From NCBI GenBank assembly GCA_964035545.1, contig OZ037768.1, positions 9,477,241-9,541,240 on the forward strand: 64,000 nucleotides of DNA. Reading direction: 5' to 3'. This DNA is from Bugula neritina (taxonomy: Eukaryota > Bryozoa > Gymnolaemata > Cheilostomatida > Bugulidae). Shown here one piece after another: positions 58,490 to 64,000 of the stretch (positions within the stretch are counted from its first letter, which is position 1; every line of letters begins with the position of its first letter). The notes under the pieces were generated by a model. The model had not been told where the DNA came from, searched no databases, and saw only the letters and a program-made list of their open reading frames with translations. Both the position numbers and the translations under genes were made by a program.

Positions 58490-58760
58490 TCAGTTAAACA
58501 GTTAAACTGACTAACACTAACAGTAACAGTAAGTTAGAGTGTAACTGACTAACTCTAAGTTAGATAAGACTACCGCTAAAAGTAAGTTAAATTTAATCAT
58601 TGAGTTTAATGCTGTTAGTAACTACTAAGTCTGACTACGTCTACCGAGTGAATTATCAGTATGAATATCAATATGATTATGAGTATCTCATTCACTATAG
58701 CTCATACTATCACTATGAGTATAAGTATGAGTCTGCTACGAGTATGAGATTGGGTATCAC
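58490..58760. repeat. Degenerate hexamer array (CTAACA then TATSAS words)
   Basis: CTAACA CTAACA GTAACA GTAAGT gives way to TATCAG TATGAA TATCAA TATGAT TATGAG and later TATCAC TATGAG TATAAG TATGAG. Translated it yields a Tyr-Glu/Gln repeat (YEYQYDYEY) in an open frame at 58600-58806 which is not a real gene. Confidence 0.7.
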
Positions 58761-58899
58761 TATAAATACAAAACAGAGGTTGAGTAACTCACCTCGTAGA
58801 CGATAGAACACTCAATGTCACCGTTATGGTGCAAACGTGGAGCGCCTCTTTGGTTAGTAATAAATGTCAGCATGAGTTAGTATAGCAGCATATAGCTGT

Positions 58900-59215
58900 T
58901 TATTGTTGTGTGTTAGTTGACCTTAGCTTCAGATCTCTCACACTGCGTGGGAGAAAACTGTTAAAATAGACCTTGCTCGCAGCATAGATAGATGTTGGCT
59001 CACCTCTCTGTGCAGCTCGTGTATACATAGTGTACTTGTTTTTATTTTTAGTCAGTTCATCATAAGCTGAGGCTAAGTTTTGGTGTTTAGATTCATCTGA
59101 GAGGATTCTCATTAACAGTGACAACCTATGTGTTTTTCTTCAGTCTTTGAGAAGTTGTAGTTCGAGTTTATTTCGAGCTTCTGAGATGCCTTGTCTTCCT
59201 TTGATATTGTTAATG
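58900..59215 (-). mobile_element. Decayed C-terminal tail of a non-LTR retrotransposon reverse transcriptase
   Basis: On the minus strand about 105 codons read like the end of a LINE-type ORF2: RQGISEARNKLELQLLKD, an in-frame TGA, RKTHRLSLLMRILSDESKH, and RGEPTSIYAASKVYFNSFLP then RSVRDL. The SFLPRSVRDL string is the typical closing motif of such proteins (compare the common FFPRTIRDW form). The internal stop and absence of upstream reverse transcriptase mark a dead, 5'-truncated relic. Family assignment (RTE, CR1 or similar) is not possible from this piece. Confidence 0.55.
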
Positions 59216-59349
59216 ACTATCAGTATGGTAATCAGTATGAGTAAAGCTATAGCTCAAGAGTCAAGACTTGACGAATATTTGTATTTATAATAATATTTTA
59301 ATAGTAATAGTTATAGTTATTAACTTTAAGTCAGAGTGAATTTGCAACT

Positions 59350-59450
59350 TTAAGATTATGACCAACAGTATCAGTATGAGTAACGCTAACTCTAATAGTA
59401 AAAGTAAGACTTACACTAAGAGCTACTGTAACTGTGAGACTAAAATTTGA
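59350..59450. repeat. Hexamer-type simple tract
   Basis: Words such as CAGTAT GAGTAA CGCTAA CTCTAA TAGTAA AAGTAA with a six-base step; weaker than the neighbouring arrays. Confidence 0.5.
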
Positions 59451-60203
59451 GGCTATGAGTATCTATTTTAGTTTAGTATTTATACACTGATGCTTAGTCT
59501 CACACTTACAGGCACATTTGGCAAAGAAACAAACGACCTGCTGTAAGATTTTCCTAATTTGAGGGTAGGCCACTGATCAGCTGAAAATTTACCAATTTTA
59601 AATTTTTAGTCATTAGCCCGTAGATTGTAGACCCTTGGGCACTCAAGGATGGTATATGATCTGCATTAAAATAGTTCTATAGCAATTTTTCGAAAGTGAT
59701 TCAATCAATGCAGTTAAGTAGACTTTTTAGCGGTAATTCAATTGAAAATTAGGAAGTCTGTGTGAAGGTTGTGGTATGATTACCCTCAGTGACAAAATTA
59801 GTTTATTTGAAAAGCTGTAGTGGTACTACTGTTGAGCGTTGCTGACATCAGCTAATGATAGGCCTGGAAATTACGTTACAGTTGGTGCCTTTTTATATGC
59901 CACATATTATATATAGTGCTGTTCCTATTAAAAGGAAAAAAAATAGCCTCTAAAGCAATAAAAGCGTATAGTATTTGATTTTTTTTAATCTGCATCATAA
60001 ATATTTAAATATTACCCAATTATAGTTAGTGTTGTAGCAATGACACTGTGTTTTCTCTACACAATGAATGATTTAATCTTCAACTTGCCTCATTTAAAAC
60101 ATCATATCTGTCATTTATTGTCGACCCTTCTGCTTTTAGTGAACATGTCCAATCCGCAGTTAATGTAAAATAAGTGAATGTGAGAATTGTTGGCTGACTT
60201 GCT

Positions 60204-63200
60204 ATGGACAAGAAGTCTAACCAAAATTCAAATAGGAGAACTAACAGAAATATACCATCGCCTCTAGGTCAAAGTATGGCTCCGTATACCCATTCTACAA
60301 ATACTACAGAAGCCAGTGCCCCTACTAGTGACAATGCTTTCATATTTGACAGTGTTAATAGTAAAGACGGTAGGTTTTTGTTGCTAGAAAGCTAATTATC
60401 AACTGTCATCAAATTTTAGTAATCAGAGCGCAAGAGTTTTATCAAGTGGAGATCCTGCCACATGGAGCAGAATTTTGCTGTGAAAGTTACCAGTCAGACA
60501 CAATACATTGTCAGCAAAATTTTAGTGACTAGTTGGGTTTGTCAATGGCTACTGCACAACGTTATAAATTATTTCACCTTTAAATCTCATATTTAATTTA
60601 TAGAAATGAAAGAATGTGAAACTGAAACAAGTGAAATCACTAAGTATTACTGTCACAAAACTAAGGTAGCAGTGTGACGAGTTCGAAAAGTCTGGTAGTC
60701 AGAAGTGCATAGACAAATAGCATATAGCATATAGGGTAGATAGAGTTGTGAATATAAGTAGACTTTATTTCTCCAGCAAGATATTCACAGATCAACTTAT
60801 AAAAATGAACTATTTTGTAAACAATTTATAGTAAACAGAAAAACTCTAGAACATTCTCAAGCATTCCAGTATAGAATATTCTAGTAGAAAACATTCCCCA
60901 CACGCCAATACTATTCAGATAGAAAAACAAAACAAAACATTGGAATTTCTATGGTTATTTGGCAATTATTGCGCAATACCTTGTTTACATTGCTGGACAG
61001 CAGTTAACATGATCAATGAAAATAATAACATAATGAACAATGACCACCTCTTTCATCAGTTTAGAATATTCATGAACATCCTTTTACAATCATTGGAAAA
61101 AACTGTTAAGTCCATAGATACCTGTACACTCAGAATTTGTGACAATTACTCAGTCAACTTTTTCCAGTATTTGTTCAGCATACTGACCACGTAAAAGTTG
61201 CACAGAACAGACCTATTTTATTGTCCGTGCAAAGTTTTCGTGCGCATCTGTGCGGATTTCGCTCAATATAGCATGATCCTTACTTTTCTACTTTGAATAA
61301 TGCAAACTTGCATGTATATATATGTCATATTTTCCTAATAACCAAAGATAGTGCATTTCTTAAAATAGTCTAGCCCAAAAATTTTTTAATAAAAATAGAA
61401 TACCTTATAGGTAGCTGACTTATTGCTGTACTTATCTGGTTATAATTATTTGTTTTCTTGCTATACAACAATGAATGTTGTTATGTTATGATTTAGATAG
61501 TGTTGTCTTCTACAACTCCCAGGGAAATGATCTGTCAGAAGTGTCCAGTCAAAATGGTTTTGTCTCTCACGCTAGGCCTCACCAGCTGGTTCAAATCTCC
61601 GCCAGTAAAACACAGCTACAGCTACAAGCCCCACCTGTTAACGTTTCTCAAGCTAGACAAGATGCCAAAACTAACATATTTACTGCTGCTTTACTCGAGC
61701 ACATCTGCTGTTCATATGTATCAAATCCTCAACAACGTAAACAAGTTTTAAAAGGTACATAAATTATGTTAATTATGTGATTTTTTTATTATCATTTTGC
61801 TTAAAAATCTGGTTTTATATATTAAAACATTGTTTCAGAATTATGCTCAAAGCTATCTGAAGGGGGAATTATATCTCCGGTTGCGTTTCTGGATATATTT
61901 AGTGCGCCAAGGAAGCAATATCAACTGGGATTTAGTAAGCTTATGGAGGCTGTAGTTGACATGGTGAATAAAGATCCCAACACTGCAGTAACTCCTGTTC
62001 AAACTCCAGTATGTATTTCTGCCATCGTATGGCTTGGCTGCTCACATTTTTCACTGTCAAAAATAAGTTTTCTAGTAGCATTGTAAGGCAATTGTTGTAA
62101 CTAGGGTGCATTTTTCAATAAAGACAAAGTTCAATGCTCACAAACTTATTAGTTTATCTTCTTTTCTATTGAATTGAATGAGGCTCGCTATAATTTTTAT
62201 TTTGGAAATTGTCAAGTGTGTTTTATAATTGTGGCTAAGTTTAGTGTTGTATACTTTAAAAAATAAGCTGCTGGTTGTACAGTCTAAATAATGTGCAAAT
62301 TTGCTATAAATTGTTTGTGTTTTCACATCATTTTTGGAGTGGAATGGAAAAAAATATGATAATAATTTGTCATTCTCAATTACTGTGATTGTAATTGTGC
62401 AAAAGTTAAAGCAGATCAACTATTTCTATGTTAAGATATTAGCTGAAGATGATGTTCGGTGTGTCGCATTAATCACAACTCCACCAGTTGCTCCTCTGAT
62501 GCGAGTTCCGTCAGATCCATTGAGCTCATTTTTCTCTTCCCGGTACTCCAGTGACTTCAATGAGATCAAATCGATTGGATCTGGAGGCTTTGGTTCTGTA
62601 TACATGGTGAGAGTTAAAAATTGTGTTTTAATTTGTAATGTTATCAAAGTATTGGATTTGAAAAAGTAAAATACGTATGAAGTTGAAACAATTGCAGGTC
62701 TTGAGAAACCTTAGATGGATTTTTCAAACTATATTTTATGTTCTTAGGAGCTCTGTGCGGGGTAGATGCGCGGTAATCTCGAGCTTTTCATGACCTGAAA
62801 TGAGTTCTGATTTTCTTTAACTTTCTTTATTTTTCTAATGGTTAGGTGAAAAATAAGTTAGATGAGATGTTCTATGCTGTAAAAAAAGTTCGGCTAAAGC
62901 AAATAAACCATGAGAAATGTAAGAAGTTGCTGAGAGAGGTTAAGGTGCTGGCCACGCTAAACCATTCCTCAATAGTGAGATATAACTCAGCATGGATGGA
63001 GCAGCAGCCAGGTATGTGTCAGCAGTACCAGGTTTGTGTCAGCAATACCCAGGTATGTGTCAGCGGTAGCCAGGTATGTGTCAGCAGTAGCCAGGTATGT
63101 GTGAGCCACTAGGTATGTGTCATCAGAAACCAGGTATGTATCAGCACTAGCCAGGTTTGTTTCAGCAGAACCCAGGTATGTGTTAGCAGTAGCTAGGTAT

Positions 63201-63713
63201 GTGTCAACAGAAACCAGGTATGTATCAGCGGTAGCCAGGTATGTGTCAGCAGTACCAGGTATGTATCAGCAGTAGCCAGGTTTGTATCAGCAGTACCAGG
63301 TATGTGTCAGCAGTGCCCAGGTATGTATCAGCAGTACCCAGGTATGTGTCAGCATCAACCAGGTATGTGTTGTTATATTATAACATTGTTACTTTGCAGG
63401 CTTTCAGAAAAGGCTATGAAAAGTTTTCAGAGAAAAGGCTAATGTTTTATGTATATACTGATTTCGCTCTCTCTGTCCGACTCAACTCGGTAACATGCTC
63501 TGTGCACAATAATTCATTATACTCCTGCATATTGGTAGTGATTGGAGTTGCCTGGTAGATTCTCTGTAGTTCTACCAGTTCCGTTTAGGTCATGTATTTT
63601 TAGATGATATGATTATTGAGAATATTTCCAATGATACTGAAGGCAGCTCTCTAGATGGCAGCACTTCCCACAATTCTAAGGTGGCTGGTAGTCCACCCAG
63701 TGAGCCATTTAAG
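60204..63713 (+). CDS. EIF2AK1: Heme-regulated eIF2-alpha kinase (HRI), 5' part
   Basis: Cytosolic kinase that phosphorylates eIF2-alpha and damps translation under heme, oxidative or mitochondrial stress. Six exons are seen: 60204-60369, 61497-61754, 61839-62008, 62436-62606, 62846-63011, 63604-63713 (347 codons), the rest lying right of the window. The N-terminal regulatory helix region (FTAALLEHICCSYVSNPQQR ... GGIISPVAFLDIFSAPRKQY) is HRI-specific among eIF2 kinases. The kinase begins RYSSDFNEIKSIGSGGFGSV, with AVKKV (ATP Lys), REVKVL (alphaC Glu) and IVRYNSAWME, then an acidic/Ser insert begins (DDMIIENISNDTEGSSLDGS), as expected for the family's kinase insert. The acceptor of exon 4 is uncertain (62436, or 62415 in the same frame). 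Intron 5 opens with a splice-donor minisatellite. Confidence 0.9.
63009..63377 (+). repeat. Minisatellite of 5' splice-site units in HRI intron 5
   Basis: Seventeen complete units of 19-21 bases plus one partial, consensus CAGGTATGTGTCAGCAGTAGC. Each unit carries a splice-donor match (CAG or TAG followed by GTATGT); three units have GTTTGT instead. Unit 1 spans the real exon 5 / intron 5 junction, so the array appears to have grown out of the donor site. Reading on from exon 5 the frame stays open for about five units, then hits TAG, so the array is intronic unless alternatively spliced. Confidence 0.9.
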
Positions 63714-64000
63714 GTAACACGTTTTCAGAGTACTTTTTGGCAAGAATTTGAAGGTTTCAGTAATTATATTGCAGGTTGAAATTATACTGGAAATGTTTTA
63801 GCTTTCAGGTTTGACCGCCTTGAATATAAACTATGATAAATGCGTTCAACTGTTGAAATTCTTTTTTCATCCAAACTGAATTGTTTGAAGTACCATTACT
63901 GTTGGCGTTCTGATGCTTTGCTGTAATTTGCAAGAAAAAGACTGTTTTAGTTGAGTATGAATTAGTGCTTCTAAAATATGGTCAAATAATTTAATGATAT
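63714..64000 (+). other. Start of HRI intron 6, window end
   Basis: Begins GTAACA after exon 6. No further exon is recognisable before the window ends; the remaining kinase exons must lie beyond. Confidence 0.6.

Larger units (their letters stand above)
57678..60203. other. Divergent intergenic region with repeats and a retrotransposon relic
   Basis: Contains upstream sequence of the secreted-protein gene, a 13-bp inverted repeat (58306-58332), hexamer arrays (58490-58760 and about 59350-59450), a non-LTR retrotransposon fragment (58900-59215) and the HRI upstream region. No intact gene. Confidence 0.55.

Noticed and set aside
58600-58806. Open frame with a YEYQYDYEY repeat as a structural protein
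   Set aside because: It is a translation of the TATSAS hexamer array; no signal peptide, splice context or conservation is visible.
63009-63377. CRISPR-like or coding interpretation of the HRI tandem array
   Set aside because: Units of 19-21 bp are directly abutting with no unique spacers, and the host is an animal. As coding sequence the frame from exon 5 stops after about five units, while splicing 63011 to 63604 gives a clean HRI continuation.

Overview
This is intron-rich, AT-rich nuclear DNA from an animal. Multi-exon genes have GT-AG introns (one GC-AG), and the gene families are metazoan: a MET/RON receptor tyrosine kinase, NELF-C/D, cathepsin D, a 14-3-3 protein, a WBP1/VOPP1-type membrane protein and HRI. 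A MET-type receptor together with HRI and an invertebrate-type cathepsin D (no vertebrate polyproline loop) points to a non-vertebrate, probably marine, animal. I cannot name the phylum from sequence alone. No bacterial, organellar or viral genes were seen.

Layout: 1670-1733 (-) first coding exon of a 14-3-3 epsilon-like gene, the rest lying left of the window; 3186-14961 (-) a complete 19-exon MET/RON-like receptor (1371 aa); 16233-23331 (+) a complete 15-exon NELF-C/D gene (581 aa), head-to-head with the receptor; 26124-28051 (+) a 5-exon orphan, secreted and probably GPI-anchored; 29565-36463 (+) cathepsin D (392 aa) with two tandem versions of its last coding exon; 36781-38740 (-) and 41143-42677 (-) two tandem paralogues for small secreted Cys-rich EMI-like proteins; 44172-52199 (+) a WBP1/VOPP1-like six-cysteine single-pass protein; 54065-57677 (-) a secreted Cys-rich protein of a conserved but unnamed invertebrate family; 60204 to beyond the right edge (+) the 5' half of HRI (eIF2-alpha kinase 1).

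Most exon boundaries were set by hand. Reading phase is carried through every junction, and exon lengths sum to open frames of the length expected for each family. The genes do not form one pathway; this is an ordinary stretch of animal genome with several secretory-pathway products. The most notable points are the duplicated cathepsin D terminal exon, a minisatellite in HRI whose every unit repeats a 5' splice site, a MET receptor without the usual furin site and twin activation-loop tyrosines plus a skippable 27-nt microexon, and the EMI-like gene pair.

Non-coding DNA holds repeated arrays of degenerate hexamers (roughly NASTAW), a (TA)n microsatellite, a decayed non-LTR retrotransposon tail near 59 kb, and two strong fold-back sequences.
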